Shown: positions 1 through 13,084, counted from the stretch's first letter. The stretch is DNA of 64,000 nucleotides from Loxodes magnus (GCA_946699065.1 CAMPDV010000119.1:434001-498000), one strand, 5' to 3'. Notes: generated by a model from the letters alone, not told the origin. Numbers and translations are program-made.

Positions 1-355
1 TTACTTTGTCTTGTTTCTCTGGCATTACTTTATCCTTTTTAGATTCTTTTTCTTTCTTCGATTACTTTTTCTTACCTTTCTACTTACTTTTGTTAGAATC
101 CTTCTTTTCTTAGTTAGCTTATTATTCTTCTTATTCAGCAAGAGATTTATTATTAGTCTCAGCTGGCTCTACTTTCTCAATGCTCTTTTCTTTACAATAA
201 TATTTAACAGCTTTTAGCAAATTTAAACTATTAAACTTCGATTTCGACACCTTAAACTCTGCTTTTTTCTTGAGTTTCTCTGCTAGCTTAGGAAATCCAC
301 ACTATTGCAAGAAGTTATAAATGATAGGCCAGATGTCGTTTGCTTCTAATTTCAT
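1..355 (-). CDS. LisH-domain protein with Lys/Glu/Ser-rich tail (partial, runs off window start)
   Basis: Read on the minus strand from the ATG at 355 with TAA/TAG as Gln. The N-terminus (residues about 3-35) fits a LisH dimerisation motif: DIWPIIYNFLQQCGF, then PKLAEKLKKKA. After about residue 60 the protein becomes a run of Lys, Glu, Ser and Gln, typical of nucleolar phosphoproteins of the Nopp140/SRP40 type, which combine a LisH start with a basic/acidic tail. The C-terminal part lies outside the window, so the SRP40 C-terminal domain that would settle this cannot be seen. An in-frame upstream ATG exists, but it adds a stretch of Ile/Phe that looks non-coding, so I use the ATG directly before the LisH motif. 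Family placement is an inference. Confidence 0.6.
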
Positions 356-884
356 TTCTTGGATCTGAACTGAAATAATTATAAATAAATCGTTAATAGC
401 TTTAATAATAAAATATGCATATCTTTGCTTCATATAAAATGGACATTCATCTTACTTTCACTAGCCAATCAGCTAGCCCAATCTCCTTTAAATGGCTGTC
501 CTTTTTAGAATTTTTACCTTATTAAATATATTTAACTTCTTGATAGTTTAAAATCTATAATATTACTCATATTAGATCATATGGCAAGACAAGAGTAGAC
601 TTTTATAAAAAGTCTAATTAGATAATTAAAATCAAACTTGCATCTTTTAGCTAGCCTATCGCTTACATACTTTAAATGCCTTACATTCTAAATTAATGCT
701 ATACTTCTAATCTCCTTATATTCTATATATCTTATATCAATCTTACACTTTTAACTTCTATAATCTACGTTAAAATATAACCCTAAAGAGAGATCTAAAC
801 TAGAAGCAGTATTAAGAGTAGAAAGTAGTAGAATAGTGTAGCTAACAAAAGGGAATTAATTAAAGTATTCTTAATTAACTATAA
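356..884. other. intergenic, about 0.5 kb
   Basis: AT-rich spacer between the divergent LisH gene and the C2-like gene. It must hold both promoters, but I see no conserved motif in it. Confidence 0.5.
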
Positions 885-1709
885 ATGGATATTTGGATAG
901 GTGATATTTGTATCTTAAATGCTAATGTTGAAATATCAAATACTAGAGTCTAGTAAATGCCTAATTTATTCTGTAACTTCAAAATTGGAAAAGAAAAAGT
1001 GAGCTTAAAAATCTAAGATATTGGGAAAGATTTTCAGCCGTTGAAGCTTAAGGTACTATAGTAACTTTATTTATAGATAGAAATAGTTTAATTATAAGAG
1101 AATTTTAACTCCTAGAATTAAAAGGAAATAGAAGAGTAGAAAATATGTGATACTAATGTTAACATCACTGCTATATAGGAACTCAAGGATATATAAACGA
1201 TTAATGATACATTTACGTTTTGGTACTTCTAAGATGAAATGGGCAAAATTACCTTAGACTACTTACTAAATCCTAATTTAAAGTACACGAAAATGAATAA
1301 AATATAGAAATTTATGCTTAACAAAACTTAAAATATCATACCTTACTTCAGCACTTTTCAGCCTTTATAACTACAAACTGCAATGACTATTCTAAATGAA
1401 AAGCCTTAAATTATATAAAAGATAAATAATGCTTCTAAAAGATTTAAGGAAAAGTGTAGCAGTTTCTATAAAAAATCTAAATCAAAAATCACTAAAACTC
1501 CAAATAAATAAAAAGAAGAAGAATGGGAGAACGTGAGTGAAAACTGCTATATCGAGTAGGTAGAAACAGCAATCAATTAAGAAAATACTAAACCAAAAGA
1601 GGAAAAGTAAATACAGAAAAAGAGTAGCATTCTAAGTAAAATGAAATTCTGGGGAAAGAAAAATAAAACAGCCAATTAAAGCTTAAAAAGTTTTGAAGAG
1701 TAGTAATGA
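885..1709 (+). CDS. C2-like N-terminal domain protein with basic tail
   Basis: Single exon from ATG 885 using TAA/TAG as Gln. The first 100 or so residues alternate in a beta-strand pattern reminiscent of a C2 domain (LFCNFKIGKEKVSLK, then LYLQIEIVQLQ). The middle is helical. The last third is Lys/Glu-rich and contains KMKFWGKKNK, so membrane or nucleic-acid contact is possible. The stop is uncertain: TGA at 1707-1709 follows two Gln codons, and two further in-frame TGAs lie at 1746 and 1758. I take the first because the sequence after it loses coding character. No enzyme motif is visible. The C2 assignment is weak and rests on pattern only. Confidence 0.5.
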
Positions 1710-2155
1710 GAATATATAAAGCCAGAAGAAGATTAGATGGAAAAATGAGATAGATTATGAAGCTTATTCACTTTCTATTTTCATAAATGTCTTAATTACT
1801 TATTTAAATTATCGTTTTCTATCATTAGACTAAATATACATCTAAATAAATCTATGCTAATAAAAATAACTCAGATTAAGAATTAAATCATAATGTTTTC
1901 TACTTTAACCTAGTTTCACTCTAGCAATAATGAGTTAAAGTACTATAAACCCTGAAAGGTAGTTATGCACTTTAGAAAAAGGTACATATATGAAGGTAAA
2001 TGTAATAAGAAGGAAAATATTATAGAGGTAAATATAATTAAGTGCTTATTAGCAAAGGAAATGATAAAGTAGAGTTTAAAGTAGAAATTAAATTGAAAAT
2101 AAGAAATGAAGGTATTCGATAATCAGCAAATAAGTTAAATGATATTAACAATTAA
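1710..2155. other. intergenic, about 0.45 kb
   Basis: Spacer between two co-directional genes. It is AT-rich and no feature was recognised. Confidence 0.5.
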
Positions 2156-4569
2156 ATGGTGGATTTTGGTTTTATGGATTAATTTGAGGATATAATTTCA
2201 GAAGCTGCCGAATTAAAGAAAGCCTCAAGAACTGAAGAATAAATATCATAGTATGAAACAGATGAATCTTTAAATTTCGCAGATAAAATGCTGATGCTTA
2301 TAAATAAAGGTAAAAGAGAGTAAAAGGAATCAGTTATGTATAACATCCATAAGATATTTTAACTTAAGTAAGGATAAGAAATTATGAATAAGGTTTTTAA
2401 AGATTTGCTTAGTTATGAAGAAACCATATAGATTGAGGCAGCTAAGGGACTTGTTGTTACTCTTTAATAAAATGAAATTTCTTAAGAAATGGTAAAACAG
2501 ATAAATAGTGCAACGGAGTCTGTGCTGTAAATATGGTCTTAACCTGTTCTAGAAGAATGGGCGAAACTATTTGAGTATTTAGTCAAATATTTAGATTAAA
2601 AAATTATTAATCAAATTTATCTGCCTCTAGCGAAAGATCTTGGATATATAGCAAAGCCAGTCAAAAGTAGAATTATTAGTGCTTGCTTATTTGGAACTAT
2701 GCTAAAAAATAAGGCTTTTTATACTCCTAAACTTATATAGGAAGCCTTTTCATTGGCATAAGATACCGATCCTTAAATTAGAAAATGCATGTGCGAAAAT
2801 TTGGAAGAGCTGTTTAAAAATTTAAACAGCCAAGAGCAAATTAAGCATTGAAACGAAGTAAATAATCTGCTTTAGGACGAAGATTCAGAAGTGAAATCTT
2901 CTGCTCTAATATTGGTAGCTAATATAATAAATAACCTACCTGAATAGATATTGCAGCAAGTAAACAAGATATTTGCAGAGGATCTAATTTATGACAAAAG
3001 CATTATACCTGCATTAAGCAGCAAAGTTGGAACATTTTTATTCAAATTCCAAACCCCTCAGACCTTATAGAATGATATCCTAGCATTTCTCAATGAAAGT
3101 AGTTCAATTGGTAATGAAGAAGAGTATGAAACAAGGTATAACGTTGCTTTTAATTTTCCAGCTATTTGTCTATACTTTGGACAATCCAATTTCTCAGTGA
3201 TACATCCAATCTATGAAAAACTAGTAAAAGACACTCACGAAAATGTAAGAGCTTGTATTGCAAGTTCAATTCATGAGGTAAGATTTAAGAATAGATCATA
3301 AACATTGTTAATGACTGCCAAATAATATAGGAAACTGTTAATAGTCTTTTCTCGGATAAATCTTCCAGAGTTTAGCAATAGCTGATGAAATATTTCCACA
3401 ACATTGTACAGAAAATGATCTAAATCCAAAATGACTCCAAGAAGTGCAATAAGCAAGCTATTAAATGGCTTATGGATCTTTAGCCTTGAATAATAAACTG
3501 GAGGATTCAGATTCAGTGGCTTGATAACGTAGAACTCATAGAATATCCAATAGATAAGATGTGCAATAAGTTTTTTCCAGTGCTAATCAAATGAGTTAAA
3601 ACAGAGTCTTACAGAACTAAACTGCATACTATATAGAAAATAAACAACGTGCTCGTTAAGAACTCTCATTTTTCTCAGTAGAAGCAAATAATATTCAACG
3701 AGTATATTGAATTCGCTCAATCTAGTTTAAGCTAGGAACGATGCTTGTTTATAGATATCTGTACCTAATTAGTAGATGAAATATCTAGAAAGACTTTTAG
3801 AGATTACTTGCTATCTTATTATTTAGAATTAGGAAGCGATGCAATAGAAAGGGTAAAGCTGAAGTGACTAATTGCTTCTTAAAAGCTAAAATATTGCATA
3901 TAAAAGGATGACTAAGACTTCTCAGACTGATTTAATGATATTATTAATAACCTTATTGAAGATGAAAGTAGCTAAGTCAATGATGTAAGCATTCATTCAG
4001 CTTGCTTTTAAGATTTAGCAAGAATAGCTTATGGGAGAAAATCTTTGAGAAAAGTTCGACTCACTCGACTAGAAAAATTCAAGAAGAGAGGAAGAACAAA
4101 ATTAAAAAGAGCGCTCAGTAAGAATTTACTTCAGGAATAAGAAGACGCAAGAAAGAAATTAATTCAAAAGCTAGCCAGTTAAACTAGAGCTGAATATCTA
4201 AAGCATTTAAATTAAGATGTAAGTATTTTACCTTAGAAAAAAGGAATAATCAATCGCAAAGGGCCAGGTAACAATATGAAAAGTGTTCCTGGAGCTAATC
4301 GCAAAGGAAGCTTGCTAATCATTAATCGAAATAATAAAGACCCTAAAAACAATCTAAAGCCAGAATTACGAAATTTCGGAAAAAGCGAATCTCTGCGTTT
4401 TCCAGCTAAACCATAAAATTCGCGAAGTAGCATTTAATCTTCAGAACCAATTTTAGAAAAAATAAATTTGAATTCTATTGTGAATTCATAAGATAAAAAT
4501 TCAATTATAGGGACTCCAACAAAGCAATTTCCTTCAAAAAGTTTTTCAAGTGTGGTGAAAAAGAAATGA
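2156..4569 (+). CDS. HEAT-repeat phosphatase regulatory subunit, PPP4R4-like (two exons)
   Basis: Exons 2156-3277 and 3295-4569 give 798 residues. The predicted role is a scaffold or regulatory subunit for a PP4/PP2A-type phosphatase in the cytosol. HEAT-type helical repeats fill about residues 60-640. The stretch RYNVAFNFPAICLYFG followed by VRACIASSIHE matches the pattern seen in PPP4R4/PPP4R1 relatives. The C-terminal 170 residues are basic, Ser-rich and probably disordered. A 17-nt intron (3278-3294, GTAAG...TAG) is needed to keep frame. A second GTAAGT...TTAG stretch of 18 nt at 4219-4236 is a multiple of three and may or may not be spliced. At least five in-frame TGAs are read as Trp. 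It lies 679 bp upstream of, and in the same direction as, a PP6 regulatory subunit gene. Length is slightly below the roughly 870 residues of animal PPP4R4. Confidence 0.75.
3278..3294 (+). other. 17-nt intron
   Basis: GTAAGATTTAAGAATAG between codons Glu and Ile of the PPP4R4-like gene. Without removal the frame leaves the HEAT-repeat sequence. Confidence 0.85.
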
Positions 4570-5248
4570 TTCAATAATGTTTTATAGTCTAATTTAAGCT
4601 TTTCATTTATTCTAGGTAGATAACCTATATCTTTATATATCACTATTTAGATACATCTATTAGATATACCTAAATCATTATTAAATTAAATCAAGTGTAT
4701 ACGCTAGGAGCAGCAAGATCTGCTATTTAATTAATTTAATAAAAATCAAATCAAAGCAAGAGAGAATAAAGAGCAAAGCAAAGGTAAGCTTCTAGTATAA
4801 CGAAGTAATTGTAAGTAAGTGACTGAAGCCTAACATAAAGAGTAATTCTTATTACAATTATTTAATCTCCATTCTAAGGTTGAAGTATAAGATAAATTGT
4901 AGTTAACCAAATCTAAGAGTAAATAAGTAAGTGAGAGGCTAATAAAAATAATATTCCACAAATATCGATTGATTAATCTGAGAAATAGCATATTTTATAA
5001 CTAAGCTAAAAATATAATTAAACCATTAAAAAAGATCTATTCCAAGAAAATGCTTGTAAGAAAGATGAAAAGTAGAAGGAAGTTAATTAGCTAAATATTT
5101 AAATTAAACACTTTAAAAGATCTTTTCTTTTAAGAATTTGTATGATCAGATCTTGTAGAGAAGATATAGAGAGATTAAGATAATTGTTATATATAAGCTA
5201 AATGTTTACCAAATGATTTCTGAAAATTAATTTAGTTGTATTTTAAAA
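4570..5248. other. intergenic, about 0.7 kb
   Basis: AT-rich spacer between the two phosphatase-regulator genes. Only short meaningless open stretches are seen. Confidence 0.5.
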
Positions 5249-7269
5249 ATGTCAATGATGTTGCTGATGGGAATCGGCGGATCTTTCTGAAATTTAAGAT
5301 CAATGCAGTCCGGAAAATCTATTGAAGAACTGCTAGATAAAGAAAACATAACTTTAGAAAATGTTTTGGATGAAGAAGATGTTATTTAAGAAGTACGCAA
5401 TGGAAATAATAAGCTTATGGAGTTTTTTACATATGAAAGATTGGCAACACTCATTGATTTTGTAACTGTTCTTCCAGTAGATGACGGAAACACCAAGCGA
5501 TGCTACAAGTTTCCTTTCGTTACGACGGAACTATTTAGTTGTGAGAATGAAAGGTTTTTAGAGAAGTTTTTACTTCCAGATTAGCAAACACCAATACTAA
5601 TAACAAGGTTATTCAGCTTCTTGAGAAATCAAGATGTTTAAAATCCTATACTAGCAGGATATTTTTCAAAAGTTATGATTTCTTTCATCAGCAAAGTACC
5701 TAAATTATTGTTTAGCTTTCTCTTCGAAAACCAGAACTACGTAGAAGATATGCTTCTTTAAATATAAAGCAAGTCAATATAAGAAGTAGTTTCACGTATT
5801 GTTACTCTTGAAGACAATTTTTTACTTGAAAAAGTAGACCGAGATCACTTTTGCTAAATCCGTTAGACAATTCTATATAAAATTGTTGACATTCTTACCT
5901 AAGGAAACGAGCAAGAAAGTAGCAATTCCTGTCAAATTCTACTAGATCTTCTTTTCAAAATTAACGAAGTAATTGATGGTGTCGACGTCATTCGTTTTTT
6001 ACAGGACGGAGAGAAGTTGTAAAGTGTAATGGAGACAATTTTCAAATGTGAAGGTTAAAACCTGTAGTATGGACTAGTATTTTTGTAAAGTTTGCTAAAT
6101 CAATCACTTAACAAATCTAAATCTTTTGAAAGAGATGAGCTATTTTTCGACTTACCATAGTAAGAAGAACAAGTAAATCCCAAAGTGATTTTGCCAAACT
6201 AATAAATACTAAATCTTATAGGAGATTTCATTTACACCATTTCGTAAAAGCTAAATAACTAACTCTAAAATGAAATTACTTTTTAACTAGCCTAGAATAT
6301 TCGTCTTTTAGGAATACAAAATTTAAGACTAGTAGAATTTTTGTATAGCTCACTAAAGATGAACAACTAGACGATAAATTAGGCTTTCATTAATAGTGAT
6401 GTCTTTTAAAAATGCTTAGATCTATTTAGTGAGTATTGCTGGAATAACTTTTTGCATAATCTGATAGAAATGATAGTCAAACATATTTTGTAGGACTCTA
6501 ATGATGAGTAACTTATATAGTACTTACTTGATAAGGTGGATATTGTTTCGTTTATACTGTAAATAATCAGTAATCCGTTTTTCATTCACCCAGTAACTTA
6601 GAAGAAATATCGCAAAGGAAATTTAGGACACGTAACTAAGATGTCCAATTTACTCTTAAGAGAGGCTGGTAAATAAAAGTATATTTGTGATTTTTTGAAT
6701 TAAAGACAAGACTGGGGATTATATGCTTCCAACTAACTCAAAAGTCAAAATGAGATGGAATCGAGGAACTTAGGAGGTAATAGATATACATCATCTCCGT
6801 CAATAAGAAACCATGAAATAGAAGAAGAAATGAAGGAAAAATACTACGAAGACTATAAAAATAATGGAGAGATAGAAGAAGAAATTGAAGGAGATAATTC
6901 TAATGAAGTTTAAGAGGAAGAAAACGTATTTAAATTCAAAGAATTAAAAACTGAAAATTAGAACGAAGTAGTAAGCCTTTATTTAGGATATATTCCCCTC
7001 GTTTAACATGGATTATAATAAGGATGACAATGATGACATTGTTAACATGGAAGAAGAAAGCTCCTCTCTAAATTTTCCAAATTAGTAAATTTTAATTCAG
7101 ATTATAAATGAATTTTTATTAAGAGAAGAAATCTTCCACTAACAGCCAGACTGATTTTTAAGAAAATTTGAAATTATAAGATCCAGAAAGGGAGGAATAC
7201 TTCTAGAACTAGTACTGGAAAATTTCATATGAAGCAAGAGTTGAATTGCATGATTTAGAAGACTTGTGA
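5249..7269 (+). CDS. SAPS-domain protein, PP6 regulatory subunit (three exons)
   Basis: Exons 5249-7000, 7023-7084 and 7101-7269 encode 660 residues. SAPS proteins (yeast Sit4-associated, animal PPP6R1-3) bind the catalytic subunit of PP6/Sit4 and control its substrates. The N-terminus shows the family start: GSFW, with Trp encoded by TGA, then IEELLDKENITLENVLDEEDV, one codon after another matching the family pattern. Later marks are KLMEFF, RCYKFPFV, VIRFL and GNLGHVTKMSNLL (about residue 450), all typical of the SAPS repeat region. The C-terminus is acidic and likely disordered, and ends ARVELHDLEDL. Two introns of 22 and 16 nt are required, and the coding length closes exactly at TGA 7267. 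The neighbouring PPP4R4-like gene suggests a local pairing of PP2A-family regulators. Confidence 0.88.
7001..7022 (+). other. 22-nt intron
   Basis: GTTTAA...ATAAG in the SAPS gene. Removal joins ...YIPL to DDNDDIVNM and continues the acidic tail. The 5' splice site is less canonical than in the other introns here. Confidence 0.6.
7085..7100 (+). other. 16-nt intron
   Basis: GTAAATTTTAATTCAG in the SAPS gene. It splits a TAA (Gln) codon and leads into the frame that ends at TGA 7267. Confidence 0.8.
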
Positions 7270-7432
7270 ATTAAAAATATTTAACATGCAATTTTCTTTT
7301 AACTTTTCTAAAACTTACTCTTACCTTTTAACCATTAAAACTCTTGCTTTTAACAATTAAATTAGCCCTAATAATGTATAAGATTAATTACCATTCTAAC
7401 TTTCAATGAGATAGTCTTGACCTTTTTTACTT

Positions 7433-7678
7433 ATGAATATATAAATATATCAATAAAAAGTCTGTATTCACTAAGCTAATTTGCATAATTATCAGAGTTC
7501 AGATGAAGTAAAGAAGCTTAGCTTATCATTCCGGGATATAGTCAGTAATAGTTAAAATATAGGGAATCAAAGGAGGTAGTTAGAGTTTCGATACCATAAA
7601 ATTAAATGAAAAATACTTAAGAATGAAATTATAGAGTCTTAGATAATTAAATGTCTATTTAAACAGGTAAGAATTGTT
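7433..7678 (+). CDS. possible small unrecognised protein
   Basis: An open stretch from ATG 7433 gives a Ser/Gln/Lys-rich peptide of about 80 residues with good local character (SSDEVKKLSLSFRDIV, RRQLEFRYHK). One in-frame TGA is read as Trp. A GTAAG...TTAG of 14 nt follows at about 7667, after which no convincing end is reached before the next gene. With all three classical stops readable as sense, open length alone means little, so this is only a candidate. Confidence 0.25.
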
Positions 7679-7778
7679 AGTTCAATACTAGTAAAGCTAT
7701 ACGTTTTTTAGCTAAATAAACGAAGTTAATTAAATAACTAAACTTTAATTAATTAATTTCTAATTTTTCTAAAATAAG

Positions 7779-9575
7779 ATGGAACAACCCAAATGCCTTA
7801 GCTGCACTGAACTCTATAATTTTTCAAGCAAATTGCCTAGAAAGTTGTAATGTGGACACATCTTGTGTAGTAAGTGCATTGCAGATAATCTGGCTCAGAA
7901 GCAAGCAGTAACTTGTCCGGCTTGCAATTAAACTAGTACTCCAGATTTAAACAGCCTCGAAATAGCACCTGAGCAATTAAATCTGATGCCAATAAGAGTT
8001 TAAGAATGTGTACTTCACAATGGAGATGCCGCTTAGTTGTTTTGCACAAGAGATAAAACGCTAGTGTGCAATAAATGTAAAGTTGAATCTGAACATAGAG
8101 ATCATGAAATAAGGTCATTATCCGAATCCGTAGATATTTATCAGATATAGATGAACTTGTATACCAGAGTTAAGCGAAACTTAGTTGCAACACTTTAGCA
8201 TAATATCGAATAAATGTAAGAGGCAATTCATAATAATGATATGAACTACGAACTCTACAAAAAAAAGATGAACTCTGCTTTCCAATAAATAAAAGAAAAA
8301 TTGAATGAGATACAAAACTCACGAGAAAAATAGGCCTAAACTTAATATGACAGAACTAAGACTCAACTCAGCTCTATTCTTTAATTACAGTAATTCCAAC
8401 TAAGTTTTCTCAGTTCACTTCCTGTAAAAATGCCAGAGGATGAATTTAAAATATTATAGCATATTAGTTGGCTTGAGCATATAAAGAACAATGTAGTTAA
8501 AATTAACTTTTCGTTCAAATATTCATACAACGCGGAAATTAAGGAAATACTTGATTAACTAGATAATGTTTTGAAATTGACAGTTCCTTATAGTGTAAAG
8601 AACGAAAGATTGGACTTCCAAGATAATTATATAGTTTCTTAATTTCCTTAGTAATGCTCTGGCGATTTAACGACAGAAAGCAGTGTTCATGATATTTACT
8701 TCAAGAGTTATGCTTATATTCAGAAATCTAGAATAATTACATTTAGCAAGGATAGTCAAATTCTTAACTAGTATTCAGTTCAAACAAAAGATTTCTCTAT
8801 TCTACCTCTAAATATCTCACCTACTTATAAAAATGCTACTTATATCCACTAAGTAAACAATGATACTATCATCATATCAGGAATAAGTCAAGGTGAAGAT
8901 AGCAGATTTACAGTAGTTTCAGGAGATTAAATAAAAAACTTTAAAATGAATAATGCTAGAGGCTATCATCGTACTGTAACTCACAACTTTGCCTAGTTTA
9001 ATTAGTTTGAAGACGATAGCATGTTTGATGTTTATGTAATTGGAGGCTGCAAGCATGATAATGTCACTTAGTAAAATGTGACAGTAGCTGAAATTGAAAA
9101 ATTCAATCTAGTCAATGAAGGAAGTTTCACGAAACTTGCTCCAATGCCTTTACCTGTATTTTCTTTTGGTTGTGCAATTTATAAGAACAAAATTTATGTT
9201 TTTGGTGGTATTGTTGTTGAAGGCACTGAAAACCAACTAACAAGTAAGATATAAATTTACAATATTCGTTCTAATGAGTGGACATTTAGCAAAACTAAGT
9301 TACCAAAATAAGCAGCAGCCAACTCAATATACTTACCAAGTTAAGACTGCTTACTTGTTTACAATAATACAACTAAAGCTTATTTAGATGGTACTTATTT
9401 ATTCAATCCCAAAACGGAGACTTTCGATAAGCATGGTCCTGTATTCCCTGGTACTGGTCCTGTTTACACTGCAAGTTATGTTGATGAAGAAAGAGTCTTC
9501 CAATTTGATAACGAAGGTAAACTATTTTGCTATGACATTAAATTACACCTTTGGAACGAGATCAAAAACCAGTGA
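7779..9575 (+). CDS. RING / B-box / coiled-coil / kelch protein (TRIM-like)
   Basis: Single exon, 598 residues, probably a cytosolic E3 ubiquitin ligase. The C3HC4 RING ligands are visible as C6, C9, C25, H27, C30, C33, C46 and C49 (CLSC, CGHILCSKC, CPAC). A B-box-type zinc region follows at about 77-110 (ECVLHNGD, LFC, CNKC, HRDHE). Residues about 125-300 form a coiled coil rich in Gln and Lys, many of the Gln being TAA or TAG. From about residue 310 kelch-type beta-propeller repeats appear, with VYVIGGC, IYVFGGI and NEWTF motifs. RING-Bbox-coiled coil is the tripartite TRIM layout, and a kelch C-terminus would supply substrate choice. The reading frame is unbroken to TGA 9573, with no intron needed. 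Confidence 0.85.
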
Positions 9576-10467
9576 CGCTCTAAACTTATAACTTTATTTA
9601 AACTATTCATTCCTACATATTTGCAATCTTTTCCTTATAAAGCCTCATTACCATACTTCTTACCATCAATCTTTACTTCTATTGAGTAATTACATCTGAA
9701 GTGGCTAAAATAAGTTTATGTTAATATATCTTAAATAAAAGAAATTTATAGATAACTGGAAAAACACATTTATTAAACCAAGAACTTAGCTGAATCAGAT
9801 TTAGAACTTAATTTATTTCTATCTAATATAATGCATATTATAACTTATACCAATCTAATACTTTTAAGCTTTTGGTCTCAAGTTACCTTCCTTTATTAAT
9901 GATTTCCGTATAAAAAGGCTATTACTGACTAAATCTTCGATAGCTTACTTTCTAGTTTTCTAAAATAGTTTAATAAAATCTGGATTTTAATCTTAAAACA
10001 AATTATTTTCTTGATAGTTTTCTTTAATATTTAACTAAATACTAAAACTCCCTGATTTATTACTCAATTCAAAATTACATTTTTTATACAAATTTGTGCT
10101 TTAATGAGTATATAGATTTGTTGTCTCATTTAAATGTTTCTCTCAGATATAATAATAAGTTTCAAATTATTTATCTTCTAATAAATATCTTCAAACAGTT
10201 TTAAATTAAATTAGATATCTAAAATACAAAAGCTTATCATTTTATGTTTTTGAATAGTACTTAAATCCTTACCTTTCAAACTTAAAAGTTTACTAAAATG
10301 ATTTTGTTATTTTAGATCCCAAAATTATTTTAAGAAGGATGCTTTAAATTTGATCAAAGCTTTAATAAATTATGAATATAGAGGCTATTTGTGCTTATAA
10401 TTTGTTTCCTTTATTAATAGTTTTTGCTTATATTAACTTAAAAAATATACGATTATAGAAAAAAATT
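9576..10467. other. intergenic, about 0.9 kb
   Basis: Between two convergent genes. AT-rich with no recognised feature. Confidence 0.5.
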
Positions 10468-11564
10468 TCAAGCTTCTAAACCTTCTAAAGCTTGCTTAAG
10501 TTTATTTACCTCTTCAGCTCTTTGATTCATCATCTCTATTCTTAACTATGCTAGTTCTTGTCTAGTTTTCTTATCTACCTACTCTCTTTCTCTTAGTCTT
10601 TGCAGTTCTTTTTAGCAATTCTCATATTCTACCTTAAAGTTATTGTTTTGAGATTCCATATCTAAATACTGCTACTTTAAGCTCTCACAAATATTAATGG
10701 TAGCTTAAAGATCTTCTTATAGCTTTTAAATTTCTTATACATCTTCCTGTCTACGTTTTCGGAATTCTGACAGACTTTTTTCTTGCCTTTCAATCAACTT
10801 AGCCATTTACTCTACTTCTTCTTCAATCTAAACTTTTTCCTAAATTTAAGAAATACCTCTAAAGCCACACTAAGCTAGCCTTCTAGACTATTAACTTATT
10901 ATTTATATTCATTCATTTCTTTCTTCATGCTTTCCTTAATCTTTTATTCATTTTTAGCACTAAGGATGGCTTCATCTTTTTCTTAAAGCATTCTATTAAC
11001 TTTCTCAAAGTTATCATTTATTTCTTACAAAGCTTCATTACTTTTAATTTGCATGAGTTCGTATTCTTAAATCTGGTCTTTATAGTTTTATTCTACGCTT
11101 CTTCATTCTTGTTTTTACTTCTCAAAATCTCCATTAATTTTTTCAAATCTTTGGCTTAAGTTAATATAATCACTTTTTTGGACATCAAGTGCTTATTCTA
11201 AATCTTCAATTTATTAATTCAGCAGTTTAATTTGATTTTGCTTTTAGTCCTGCTCTTAATGAACTAAGTTACGAAGCTAATCAATTGTTTATTCATATTC
11301 TTCCTACATTCTTTTAAGATCTTGCAGTCTTTTCTACTCTACAATCTTAAGCTTTTATTTCAGATTATCATTTTCATAGATAATATCCTAATTTTCGAGC
11401 TTTAGATTTACTATCTCTTGATTCTTAATTTGCAAATCAGATTTAACTTATTCCAATCGCTCTCTTAAGCTTCTTAAATTCTAAATATACTGTTCCTCTT
11501 GCTACATTTCCTTTAATTCCAATTGATTTATGTAATCACTATCTTCTTAAAAGTATTGTGACAT
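10468..11564 (-). CDS. coiled-coil protein (two exons)
   Basis: On the minus strand, exon 1 is 11564-10857 and exon 2 is 10839-10468, giving 359 residues. Nearly the whole protein is heptad-like, made of Glu, Lys, Gln, Leu and Ile (for example QLENLVHQEQDQ-type segments and the end NKLKQALEGLEA). No catalytic or membrane motif is present. A 17-nt intron at 10840-10856 is required, since without it the frame after LEE is lost. One TGA codes Trp in the middle. Coiled-coil proteins of this size in ciliates are often cytoskeletal or basal-body parts, but nothing here points to a specific one. Confidence 0.75.
10840..10856 (-). other. 17-nt intron
   Basis: GTATTTCTTAAATTTAG on the minus strand, between two Glu codons of the coiled-coil gene. 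Frame is restored exactly to the TGA stop. Confidence 0.8.
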
Positions 11565-13084
11565 TAATAATTAGTTTGAATAAACTGTTGGATATTTCTA
11601 TTTATCTAACTATTTCCCTTTTTCTTATTATTCTGTTATATCTTTCTTCCTTTATTAATACCTTTTCTTCTATATATGTTTAAGACTTTCTTTTGTGTAA
11701 GATACACAGTATAGATACTTAGGTTAGAATTGAGAAATATAGATTTAGATTAGAAACTCGTTATAATGAGCATTATATTTCTTAGCTTTTATATCTAAGC
11801 TTTGCTTACTATCTGACTATAGTGATAATCACAGAGCATGTAGCATATACTCTTATGTATTGTCTGGATTTAATAACACGATTAAGATATGTTATTAATA
11901 AGCTTTCATTTATCTTTAAAGAATTAGGCTAACAACTAAAGTTATGGGAATTTAAGTGAGAGGTTTAAATATAAGGAAATACTAAAGGATACTATTGATA
12001 TAGTCATAAATATTAGCTTACTAACTAGTAACTAATTAGAGCTAATACTAATTACTCTCCTTTTTAGCTATTAATGCATATATGTATTATCCTCAAACCA
12101 ACTTTATATCTTTTATCAAATCCTTTGATTACTTTTGCGTTCTAATGAAATAATAATATTTGAGCTATATGGATGTCTTTTCAAGAAATAAGTAAAATCA
12201 CCAACTAAGCTTTTATAACATATCCGCTCTAGGTTTTTACTTACTCCATGTCGAAATGGATTAGATCTAACTATTTAGCTTATAGCTTTAAAAATATCTA
12301 GTTACTAGATTTATATTTGGATTAATTGATGCCTTATATTTACCTTTATTTATAATAAATAGCTTAGGCTAAATAATAAAATGAGCTTTCTAAAGTGTAG
12401 ATTATTATTATCCTTAGAATCTTATTAATAGCCTAACTGATTTATATCTCACTTTGTACCATTTGTTATATGACAATATAGCATTAAAAGCATATTTCTA
12501 TTAAAGAGAAATTAGCTAGAGAAATCTACCCTTTTTTGAAGAACTAAATATATTCTAATAGTGTGTATCATATTACTCAATATAGCCTATTCTGATATAA
12601 TAAGACGTATTTACAAATCCAAGGATTATAGAGTATTCAATTCATTATATTTGCCAGCTAGAAAATTTAAATTATAGACATTTAAAATTATGATTATAGT
12701 ATATTTAGCAATTTTTATCACTTAGTTACATCAAGCTTATTTCATTAAGAAGCTCAAGTATAAAAGTTTAAGCACTTACTTAAAGCAAATCATAAAGATT
12801 ACTTTAAGTATAAGATTTGATTACTATCAAGAGGAATAAAGAGATGATGATTTAGTCAATTTAAGCAGCTAACTATCTAATAATATTATACAAAAAGGGA
12901 AATTAACTGTTCCTTTTTATTTTAGGCTGATCTTTCAATCGTTAAGTTATTAATTTAATGTGTGAGTAGCTTTAAACTTTAATGGTAGTTAATTAAAAAG
13001 GTATGATAATTATGCATTTTAGATATATTAGTGTTGAAGTAATCAAAAATTGAATGTTCTTTATTTCATTTTAAATTATAAAAA
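11565..13084. other. intergenic, about 1.5 kb
   Basis: Divergent spacer, very AT-rich. No gene or repeat was recognised. Confidence 0.5.
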
